This document shows, in pieces, positions 54,305-64,000 of a DNA stretch of 64,000 nt. A program made the position numbers and the translations under genes. The DNA comes from Mesocentrotus franciscanus (taxonomy: Eukaryota; Echinodermata; Echinoidea; Camarodonta; Strongylocentrotidae). Location of the stretch: contig CP137675.1 of the NCBI GenBank assembly GCA_037976565.1, positions 18,153,811 through 18,217,810 on the forward strand. Reading direction: 5' to 3'. Each line of letters starts with the position of its first letter. The first letter of the stretch is position 1. Under the pieces are notes generated by a model. The model made no database searches. It saw nothing but the letters and a program-made list of their open reading frames with translations, and was not told the DNA's origin.

Positions 54305-54794
54305 AGTAGAACTTTGCAGGAATTATGAATATGTTATGTATGTCGTATCTGTGAAATCTAAACGTTAGCAGTGTCCTAATATTCAAATTATGCAAGGAAA
54401 CCCGTTTACTTGCTAGACTTCACTGTCAGACACTATTGAGTGACTGGCTGGCTTTTTCATCTTTGGTAATAACATACATAAAATGAGCAGAAAGGGTACA
54501 TGAGCATTTGTCTACATCAATAACCCACTTCTTGTAATGGCCAAAATTAAACTGATTGAATCTTTGCGCAGCATAAAACGTACGACCATTCGGTACAATG
54601 GTCTGAAAAATCAGACTATTACTTACTGGCTCTATAGCTCCTAAGTCGATTCGCCAACTAATAGTCGTTATTTTCCCACTTAAAGACATTTTCAAGCCCC
54701 CTTTTTAGGGAAGTTCTAAATTAGTATTGTCTTTCAAATGCCGTTGGAATTTAACATTTTCATTTTTTTGGCCTGCAAATGGGACATAGTACCT
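54305..54794 (-). mobile_element. TTAA-type MITE, family A, copy 4 (5'-truncated)
   Basis: Starts inside the family A sequence at AGAACTTTGCAGGAATTATG, directly after the GCAAA repeat, and ends ACCT at TTAA 54795-54798. Confidence 0.75.
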
Positions 54795-54936
54795 TTAATG
54801 TTGATTCAGGATACCCTTTCCAAAATGAATAAATAAATGAATAAATAATCATAATAAATATATACAAGATTTTAAAATAATTTTCCTAATTTCAGCTGTA
54901 GTATCAACATGTAAATTTGTTCATACTATGTCTGTC

Positions 54937-54942
54937 TCTCTC

Positions 54943-54980
<38 letters not shown>

Positions 54981-54985
54981 CCTGT
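54937..54985. repeat. (TC)n microsatellite
   Basis: TCTCTC run continuing into CT-rich sequence to about 55035. Confidence 0.95.
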
Positions 54986-55944
54986 CTCTCCCCTCTCTTT
55001 TTTTTTCTATCTCTCTTTTGCGATCTCTTCTTCTCCTCTTTCCATTTTCCCTTGACCTCGTATTTCTGATGTATATATTCATATTGTTTTGATGTTACCT
55101 ATAATGTATTATTATACAAGTAAATGTCACATTTCTATGTTAATGTTTGTTAAAGATAAGGATCATTATTAAATAAAAATATTATAGGACATTATACGTG
55201 ATATTCCTGTACAGGGTTCATGGGAGCGAGCAAAGCGGATGTACAGATGTTTCGAAGGCCAGGTGCGTGCTGAAAGCATACTCTTGAGATCCTCTTTCAA
55301 GTAATATACCAAATCATCAGAAATGAGTATTTAAGACTACAGTAAAGAATCTATCCCCATAACCGCAAGAAATTTAATAGCTTTCACAACGGATGCTAAA
55401 GATATTGATCTTGGCGTTATTCTGTGAAGAATATATCAGGAAATAGAAGCTGAAAGTGTATTTTGCAATCCTTATGTTTTTCTACCATGATTAACATACT
55501 TTCACTAAATTACACGTATAAGGACTAAGCTGCTTGAGCAATTAAATATTGTATTGAAAATAATAAGTTAATAATCAATCGGGAAGACTGGCGTGTATGT
55601 ATCAAGCCTTAATGACTATTCGAAACAAGAAATTCAGAGTATATCAACACCATTCGATACAATTCTATTATCTGCTTTTTACTCGAGAAAACTTTGATGA
55701 ATAGTATGAAGGTAGTCTTTGTCCTATAGCAGATCCAAAAATCGACAAATGCTGGTAGTGGTGGTGGTGGTAGGGGAGAGGGCAGGGGGGCAGAGGGCGC
55801 GCGAAATTTCTCTATTATGCTACATGTACCTATAATTTAATGTTGTATTAAGTGAAGCCATTTCCCAAAATCTGGGGCACCCATCATTTTTCAAACGTTT
55901 CTATACATTTCCAGTGCATTTAATAGTTTTTATTGGGGTGAAGG

Positions 55945-55971
55945 TGAGAGAGAGAGAGAGAGAGAGAGAGG
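55945..55971. repeat. (GA)n microsatellite
   Basis: Short pure GA run followed by GGGGG. Confidence 0.95.
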
Positions 55972-56332
55972 GGGTGTTAGCCGGCTCTGTTTCATACGGA
56001 TGGCTTGACTGTTTATGCACTTTTTTTTCGTTAGTTTTTTTTTATTTGATAAAAGTTGTTTAAATATAATACGCCTAATTTAATTCTTCTTCTCGGTACT
56101 ATTATAAAATGAGTACATTTGGACCAATAATTCCTAATATTTTCACATCATCTCGTAGCACACCCTTTTCTTTACATTCTGAATAAACATGTACATTTTC
56201 AAATAAGTTTATCCTCAGAATAATCCTAGACATGGCTATGGTGCACATAACTCTTATAAATTGTGGAGCATAAATTATAAATCATCACCAACTATATCAT
56301 GTCAAGGTAATCCCTCATTTTGGTGAAATAAT

Positions 56333-56590
56333 GTGGCGTGCGCCTGTAATCCAGCTAACAGTGGAAGTTACAAACTGATTCAGCCAAGGACGCAGGTTCG
56401 AAACTGAGTCACGTCTTTCGGATGGTGACGTTAAAGGTCGGTCCCCAGACGTAAATAATCATATCTGATTGATACACGTCTGTAAAACCCAATACACACT
56501 TCTGCTTGAAGACGTGTGTACATACTCGTAGAATATACAAGTTCTAGGTGCACTTTTACAAAGATAATATGCACCCGACGTGTCTGTGTA
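56333..56590 (+). repeat. SINE with 7SL-like head and B box
   Basis: GTGGCGTGCGCCTGTAATCC then AGCTA resembles the 5' Alu domain of 7SL RNA. About 60 bp later GACGCAGGTTCGAAACTGAG looks like a tRNA B box, then a conserved-looking body (CGTCTTTCGGATGGTGACGT). Likely a composite pol III SINE; the 7SL link is inference. Confidence 0.5.
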
Positions 56591-56599
56591 CTATAATCC

Positions 56600-58062
56600 C
56601 TCAAGGAATTACCCTTATTATTTCCGTGTTAATCAATCCGATGCCATGTTTTAATACTAATTCGATAATTTGTTTCCCCCAATGGTATCTCAAGGAAATG
56701 TGAGGAGAACGAGAAAGACAAAACACAGCTAGATCCATTTCCCTTGCTCGTGGACAAGACAAGAACTTCCTGAAGTTTATCAGTGGAATCGGACTGATCT
56801 GGGATTATCATTAGGTATAAGATAATCACCTTTCATCGCTCGATGAGAGAGGGGAAGTGTCACCCTATGCTCCCCTTCTAGGTATAAATCATTCGCTTTG
56901 TGGAGCCTATATGGTGACAATAAAGAAGATGGATTGATTTGATTACTGTACAGTGAACTGAGTATTAATGCTTATAAAAACAATAACAGTTGTATTCTGT
57001 TAACGCTTTCTTCGATAATACATTCTCTTTTGAAAGGTAAAAATAAGGTTTGTCAAATTTTCAGGTGCATTCTCAGACAAGCAAACAGGCATGCTTATTA
57101 CAATTGTAGGTGTCTGTTAAATCTTAAATTGTCGCCATTTTTAAAAATTATTATAATAATTTTTTGTTTTAACTTACTTAATGTGTACTTAAGTTGCATC
57201 TTGCCGGAGGCATTGTTCCCCTTAGATCATCCACTGTGACTATATACCTCCTTTCCTTTCCTTTCGATGCCTTTTCTTGAATGAACCCATCCCAATAACA
57301 CCAATTCCGTCTGTCAACTTTAAAAACAACCCCACCCTTTTCGTCTCCAATATCAACAGATGCTACTTCAGTCATACTAAGACTTGATACGAACACCATG
57401 CTTGCAATTGACATAGGAGCTAGAGGGGAAAACGTGACAATGAAACATTGTCAGAAAAACAGACCCGCATATTCTACAACACCAATGAAATCAGCAGTCA
57501 ACACACTAAACGCCATATCGATTAACATCGTTATGCGCATGCGTTGTCTTCAGAAGTGCTCACCAACTTATTTGAACGAAATGAATTGGGTCACTGTCTG
57601 ACGGAGAGAGAGAGAGAACGCGTGTGCAGTAACCAATACCAGCCACTCAGAGTTTGATTTCACTAACTCCTGAACAAATAAGAGTCAGACAAAATTGTTT
57701 TTATACCTGCGTTTCAACAAGAGTTCATTATTATTTTCTGTTACCAGTGAAGTCGACAAACGTTCGCAGATACTTCCCTGGGCTGGAACATGCTATCATG
57801 TATTTTAGAGCTGGAACACTGTCTACCTCATCTCACATGTTGAAAACTTCTATCCTAGTTAAAATTTGCTGAAAGTGAAAGGCAACAATATTTTAGGAGG
57901 AAGATTGACGAATGAGTAAGGAGACTTGATCAACTAATTCTTTTCTATCAGCAATAGACAAGCCTAGATGTGGTGATAATGATATGCAGATGCAACTTCT
58001 GCTAGGAACTCAAAAGCATCACACATATATCTTAGGGGTTTAGGGGTTTAATCGTCATCATT
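56600..58062. other. 5' flank of the GPCR; no gene recognised
   Basis: Several 60-78-residue frames on both strands have no recognisable motif and no paired splice sites I could support. No clear TATA box was identified. Confidence 0.4.
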
Positions 58063-59274
58063 ATGGCAAACTCCACCGCCATCATGTCGTCTTCCGTTGA
58101 TAATGAAACGACAGAACGACCTCAGGTGGAACTGGCAAGTCATACTCAGTTCATCGTCATTTCTGCCTTTTACATCATCATCTGTATCTTTGGCATCGTC
58201 GGTAACTCCATGGTCATCGCCGCCGTCGCACTCTGCAGAAAACTACAGACACCAACCAACGTGTTCGTGGTCAGTCTTGCAATCACCGACCTGCTATCAT
58301 GCTTGACACTTCCCTTCCAGGTGGCCATGTTTCTAAGTCGAGATGGCGGTACACGTCTACCCAGTGGCCTGTGCGCCTTCATCGGAGCTATCAGTATCAT
58401 CTGCCTGGTAGGCAGTATCCTGACATTGGCTCTGATAGCATTCAATCGATGCTTTCTCATCACACAACCAAGAAAGAGATATTCTTGGCTCTACACGACG
58501 AGAAAATTATTCACAATGACCGCCATTGCTTGGTTGTATCCAACCATCGTACTGGTCTTGCCTCAAGCCGTCGGCATTGGTGAGCTTGGTTACTCTCCTT
58601 CTTATAGGGCCTGTCTGTGGAATGAATCTCATTCGCTTGCATTCGTGAGTGATATCTTAGTCGCTATCACTTTCTTATTTACCTTCGCCATTATTCTCTT
58701 CTGCTACGTCAAAATCTGGATCTACATCAGACGTCACGTTCGTCGTCTGCGAAACCACTCGACTTCAAAATTACCCCCGAGTGAACCAAGCAACTTGGAT
58801 GATCTAAGCAGTACTCAGGAACCTCATACGGATACGAGTGCAGGTCCAAGTCAAGGACATGGTCACGCCCAAGCCAATGGTGGCAAAGTGGAAATGAAGA
58901 AACGAATTAAAGCAGTTAGTACACGCGAAATTGAGATTACTAAGAATCTCTTTTATGTCATTTGTGCGTTTTTTCTGTGTATCATACCATATACCATTAC
59001 GTTAATCCTCCCTACAGGCCCGATCCTAGATCTTCTTGTACTCTATGCAAGCATCCCGCTTGTGTTCAATGGCTGCGTGAATCCCATAATATATGCCTAC
59101 AAGCATCCCACCATGAAAGTGGTCTTTAGATATCTCATCAGATGTCAGATAGGTTTGATCCCTAAACCTTCCAAGTTACTTCGCCGTGCGATGAGCCTAC
59201 ACCAACATTCAGAGGAGAGGGGAGGGTGCACTCAAGACAGTAAACGTACGAGAGGGTCACCCTTCATTTTGTAG
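58063..59274 (+). CDS. Class A (rhodopsin-like) GPCR, single exon, 403 aa
   Basis: Family: seven-helix receptors signalling through G proteins at the plasma membrane. Seen: seven hydrophobic segments at about 30-57, 66-90, 103-128, 148-170, 193-218, 293-315 and 321-345. Key residues: N48 in GN (TM1), D76 in LAITD (TM2), C104 and C184 (likely disulfide), W157 (TM4), P309 (TM6), NPIIY at 340-344 (TM7). The TM3 motif is N128-R129-C130 in place of DRY, and TM6 reads CAFFLCIIPY with no CWxP. N-glycosylation sites are N3, N14 and N187. A long, polar third intracellular loop (about 222-290) and a basic tail follow. The ATG has A at -3 and G at +4. NR(Y/C) and the lack of CWxP recall Tre1/moody/GPR84/melatonin-type receptors, a group often expanded and intronless in echinoderms. 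The ligand cannot be inferred. Confidence 0.93.
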   Translation: MANSTAIMSSSVDNETTERPQVELASHTQFIVISAFYIIICIFGIVGNSMVIAAVALCRKLQTPTNVFVVSLAITDLLSCLTLPFQVAMFLSRDGGTRLPSGLCAFIGAISIICLVGSILTLALIAFNRCFLITQPRKRYSWLYTTRKLFTMTAIAWLYPTIVLVLPQAVGIGELGYSPSYRACLWNESHSLAFVSDILVAITFLFTFAIILFCYVKIWIYIRRHVRRLRNHSTSKLPPSEPSNLDDLSSTQEPHTDTSAGPSQGHGHAQANGGKVEMKKRIKAVSTREIEITKNLFYVICAFFLCIIPYTITLILPTGPILDLLVLYASIPLVFNGCVNPIIYAYKHPTMKVVFRYLIRCQIGLIPKPSKLLRRAMSLHQHSEERGGCTQDSKRTRGSPFIL

Positions 59275-61285
59275 CTTGAAGAAAGACTCGTTTATGAGAC
59301 AAAACTCGAATAATCTCTCTAGATCGTTTGGAAGCGTGAGGAAGGAATCACCAGACAGGCAAAGCTCGCATAATAATTGATGTCATTAAAGGGATCAATC
59401 GCTAACAGAATTATTCATGTAATCAAAATAATGACTATTAACTTATTGATTATATGTAATTGGGCAAATTTTTGATTGCTTTTCATATCTTGACACGATT
59501 TGAATGAAGACCAATGATAAATGGTCGCTGTTCTCCAACCTATACTTTTGTTGTCAGTACATTATTGTAGCCTACGTACATTTGAAATATTAAGCACAGG
59601 ATGCTCGGATCAAGTAACTTTAGAGTATCATCATCATAGACAGTTGTCAATATGAAGTCAGTACCTTTGATAAATTGAACACTACTAAATGTACATTTTG
59701 TTACGCAGGAGCGTCGCCGAGGGGAGGGGTCAGATAATCAGTTTTTCAGTGTCGACGGATTTACATATGTACCAAAGACCTGTCTAAAAATCACAATACT
59801 CTAAGACTTTTTAGATTATAAATTATTTCATTATTCGTTTAGTATTATTACTCTGTATTATTATTTTGTGTAGATATTGTGAATCCACTGTGGGCAATTT
59901 TTGTCCGGGATCACCCCTCCTCAATTAAAAAGGTTTAGCGATGGTCCGCGTGGATATTAACTTAACTTTTAAACGAATTTTGAGACTCTTTTCATTTCTC
60001 AAATTTATAGTAGGAAGACGTCATAATTGTTATACACTAGAGGTAGTAGGTGACCATTCGAGGTTTCTATTATGCATACAACATTGTCAATTCCAAGTAA
60101 CATAGAGCCCCTGAAATATTATGAAAGAATTTGTGTATTTTTAGCCGTAAAACTCATCATATTTACTAAATATAACTGCTAGAACTGATACGAGTTTAAA
60201 CAAAAATCAGAACTGTAAAAAATGTAATTATCATGCAAAAGTTTTCATTTTGAAATATTTGGAAGATTATTTCTTCATAAGGTACACGTATAGTAATAAC
60301 AAATTAAGCATTTTTAACGCGGTATCATTCTGTTTACTCAAGTTTTACAATATAATTTCATCTGAAAACTATTATTTGAAACTTAAGTTCTAAGAATGGG
60401 TCTATGGCGTCACACATGCTGTCATGGAGATGAAAGACTTTTTTTCCATTCAAACTGTATCTTATTACAAATATTAGCCTCAAATTAATCTATGTCTGAT
60501 AAATTCATCGTCGTATTCTGTAGGTGCTGGTGTTTGTCTCCAAACCGCCGAATTTTAATTTGGTGCTTTTAGTACTTGTGGTATAACGAGCCAGAAATGT
60601 AGCACTATATCCTGTCTTAACTACGTCATATACTGATTGCATGCAGTCTGTTATTTTAGAGGAAGTTAATGTCATGACCCTGTATGGCCTATATACATTT
60701 CAGATAATGCATAATCAATCTACAACGTGATGTTTATTTGTTTTGGCTATACGTTGTTCGTGACACGAGTATAGTGTTTTTGTTAATCTTCTTCATTTCC
60801 TCGATACAGGGTATACAAGGTTCTATGCTACAAACACAATAACATCATGTCAATCAGCGAACGGTCATGTGATAGGACCAGTCAATGTCAATGACGATGA
60901 TTGTCATTTTCAAGTGCATGCTAACGGATACTTTTATAGGTATTTTGGCCCAAAACCTACCAACAGAAAAGAGTAATGATTAGTCACTAAAAACGAGGAT
61001 AAATGTAATCATAGGTGTACATGGCACGGGAAACGGTTTAAAAGATGGCATTATTTCTAAATGAGTAATGTAAAAATCCCAACATCTCCTTGCCTTGCCT
61101 ATATAGCCCAACATTATAATTATGACAATAAGAACGCTAGTATGACTGCAAAAATTCTTCCAAGCAATTCAGTGCTTTATTATGACATATTCGTGCATGT
61201 ATTTTTTTTTAAAGCAACCAAGACAAATGATTGGTAATATAGAGCACTTATGTTGCTTGTACGACCTTATTGCTATTTTTTTTAA
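59275..61285. other. 3' flank of the GPCR; nothing recognised
   Basis: AT-rich sequence with no supported gene, RNA or element. Confidence 0.5.
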
Positions 61286-61488
61286 AGGAATGTCTAATCT
61301 CAAGTGCATGAACAGCAACACAAATAAACATGGATATAACATTACATAGTAATAATCCTACTTCAAGGTGATTTCTTTGATTTCATTAAAAGGAATGTCA
61401 AATCTCAAGCGCATGAACAGCAACACAAATAAACATGGATATAAAATTACATGGTAATAGTCATACTCCAAGGTGATTTCTTTGCATA
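61286..61488. repeat. Tandem duplication, two ~103-bp copies
   Basis: AAGGAATGTCTAATCTCAAG ... AAGGTGATTTCTTTG is repeated almost exactly from about 61390, with roughly 8 differences. Confidence 0.9.
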
Positions 61489-63440
61489 CAATAGTAGGAT
61501 AGCCCCAGGGATATTAAGTACCCTGGAAAATATGATTCTTGAGATCGTAATATTATATTTCCTGGTATATAATTAAATGATTTGATTGTTAATCAATCAA
61601 GCATTGTGATACGAGTGTTGTGACGATAACCCCCTGCATCGAGCGTCTCTAAACAATTCTGCCAGACATATATGAGGGGGGGGGGAATGTTTGTTACATT
61701 AGCATAAGTCAGAATGCAAATTAAGTTTTCCTTATTTGCTCTTTTACAATATCTCGTATAGTCGTATCTATGATCATTTATGATATTCTATTCGATTTTA
61801 TAGCTTCATTTTCTCCCTTCTATGTGAATAGAAAACGTATATCTCACCATCGGTCTTTACCCGTTGAAGCAAATCTAAACAAAATGGAGCGTTTTGAAAT
61901 GAAATAGATATTGATCTGTACTCTCCGTAATATCTGATAACTTAAAGTCTTTCTATACATGTCAGTGTAGGTGAAATGAAATGTTTTCTATATGCTATGT
62001 TTGAACATTTTTAAAACCATGCCTTGATTTTCCGCTTGAAACCATCTGTCCTTATATTTAAGCATGTTTTGTATTTAGTTACGGTTAGGGTTGCAATTGA
62101 ATGAAATACATATTGTTGCTTTGAACGGATATGCTACCCTGTACAGAGTTCGTGAGGAAAGAATAAGAATGTGTGAGCTAGGCAATCGAGATCGAGAATC
62201 ATGTTTTTAAGAGATCTAAACCCCGACATAAAAGTAGTTAACACCTCCCCCGCCAAAAAAAAGCTTTAACCTTGATGTAAATCAGGACTATATGTGTTCA
62301 GCTCGTTGTGTAAATTGATATGTCCATTTTTATTTGGATAGATGCCATTTGTGGATTGAAAATGCGTTCACACCGGCCCCATATCCTACTTGTAGTTTCG
62401 ATAACGAAGTTTTTTACATGTACATGTAGATTGTCCCCCCATCCTCCGCCTTGGTGGACAAACAATTCTACCATACTTTTTTTTTAGACCTGTGAAAGAA
62501 AACAAGTACCAGTCGTGTAGTCAAATCACAGGCCCAATTACAGAACTCGTTTGCGAGATATTCACAAAAAGACCTGCCCCCTGGTCATAGAAATCTAAAT
62601 CCGCTAGAGGATATACCCATCTCTTGAATATTATTGTTTACTACTTCTTGAATCTTTCATTGATCGTCTAGTAATCACTCTCCCAAAAAACCTTCTTGAT
62701 TAAAAAAGTAGATGTTGTGAAGGTGAGATCTTGAGAACCTTGCCTTGTGATGTCATAGCATGAGTCACACTCGTGATAACCTACTTTCACCACACTCATT
62801 CAAAGCTATTGAAGTTTTCATACATCTGCACTATGTCTTGGTAGTTGATCTAGGTAAGTGTTCTTACAGCAGTTTGGTCTAAATGACTTTTCCGTACAGG
62901 ACTGGCTAGAAGCCAACTGAACTGTCTATCTTGAACAACGTACCGGAAGAGAGAAGTAGTGAAATTCAATTACGTCTTGAATGTATTGAATGTTAAAATA
63001 TGGTATATTACGTATTGAAAATCCTGGGTGTATAGGATTAAGCGCTATAAGATTTTGTTATCATCATTGTAACATAATTATCAGTATTACAGTTTGACAT
63101 TGTGAATTTAAATGGAGCCGTAGTTTATAGTACGAATGTACTGCACCTTTATCAGTCCAAGCCAAACAAGAGAGGAGTTAATAAGCGGCTTGATAAGTGA
63201 TAACTGATTTGCAAAGAGCTGTATTTTAAGCTCATGAGTGCTAAACGAACTTTCTCCCTGTTACTTTTTTTGCGTCATACTGCATGAACAAAATCACCGC
63301 AGAACTGAATTTGATTTTACATTTTCTTTATTTAATTTGATTCTGATGTTTTGGTGTATATTTTTCAGTTCCTTGATGTATATATTCATTAAATCTGTGG
63401 GATAAACTCAAGTAAAACTCATGATGTTCAATTGTGCCTT
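61489..63440. other. Gene-free stretch
   Basis: No open frame, splice-bounded exon or element that I can support. Confidence 0.5.
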
Positions 63441-63449
63441 TTTAAACGT

Positions 63450-63491
63450 AACGATGAGAAAGAGGAACCAAGAGCGAGAAATCGAGAGAGG

Positions 63492-63527
<36 letters not shown>

Positions 63528-63725
63528 GGAGAGGGAGAGAGAGAGGGGGGAGAATACAGAACAGAGAAATAATGAGTTGTATTGACTGAGAAAGCGTGCA
63601 GTAGGAGAGAGAAGAAGAGGAGGGAGTTAGGAAAGGAAGGGAAATGGAGAAAGAGGTACATAGAAAGAGAGAGACACAGAGAGTGAGAGAGATTGAGAGA
63701 GTCACAGAGAGAGATATATATATAT

Positions 63726-63757
<32 letters not shown>

Positions 63758-63774
63758 TGAGTGAGTGACTGCGT

Positions 63775-63812
<38 letters not shown>

Positions 63813-63925
63813 TACAGAACAGAGAAATAATGAGTTGTATTGACTGGAAAAGAGTGCAGTAGGAGAGAGAAAAAGAGGGGGATAGTAAAAGAAAGGAGGT
63901 GGAGAAAGAGGTAGGCCTACAAATG
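63450..63925. repeat. GA-rich low-complexity region with a ~258-bp duplication
   Basis: ATACAGAACAGAGAAATAAT ... GTGCAGTAGGAGAGAG occurs near 63553 and again near 63811 within (GA)n sequence. The Ser/Leu-rich minus-strand frames are by-products. Confidence 0.9.
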
Positions 63926-64000
63926 TAAAGATGCATGACTCGCAGGTCCTGGATATTGATACGGGATTTTGCGATAGAGGGGCGCCTGCATAACCTAGTG

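Noticed and set aside
57178..57601. Frames of 78 aa (minus) and 67 aa (plus) upstream of the GPCR
   Set aside because: No recognisable motif, no paired splice signals found, ordinary length for chance frames.
63428..63936. 164-residue Ser/Leu-rich frame
   Set aside because: GA/CT low-complexity sequence; no start context or domain.

Overview
This is an AT-rich eukaryotic genomic window. It is most likely from an echinoderm (sea-urchin-like) or another marine invertebrate deuterostome. The reasons are an intron-rich semaphorin, a single-exon class A GPCR, a sea-urchin-like histone H2B fragment, tRNA-type SINEs, and very many short inverted-repeat transposons and microsatellites. No prokaryotic features are present. 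The species call is inference; no search was run.

Layout. (1) 2-211, plus strand: the C-terminal end of dimethylglycine dehydrogenase (DMGDH), followed by its 3' flank. (2) 8221-39543, minus strand: a semaphorin gene that I assembled exon by exon. It has 17 coding exons, and every junction has GT-AG signals and matching phase. It gives a 683-residue protein: signal peptide, Sema domain, PSI domain, one Ig domain, a short basic stretch and a hydrophobic tail. Its introns hold most of the repeats. (3) 40484-40996: an inverted-repeat element carrying an intact 49-codon piece of histone H2B. A tentative two-exon micro-protein gene lies just beyond it (41100-42150). (4) 43028-50401: a repeat island with hAT-like elements (8-bp target duplications), a mariner-like element at least 4 kb long holding three further layers of insertion, and a degenerate ~22-bp minisatellite. 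(5) 51177-57900: repeats, microsatellites and unassigned sequence. (6) 58063-59274, plus strand: an intronless rhodopsin-class GPCR. (7) 59275-64000: no recognisable gene, a ~100-bp tandem duplication and GA-rich low-complexity DNA.

The three genes have unrelated jobs: mitochondrial choline/glycine catabolism, guidance signalling and membrane signalling. Nothing suggests they act together. DMGDH and the semaphorin converge tail to tail. I found no convincing undescribed biological system. The most interesting points are the semaphorin's unusual C-terminus, a transposon end sitting 27 nt from one of its splice acceptors, the histone fragment inside an inverted-repeat element, and several datable nested insertions whose empty target sites are also in this window.
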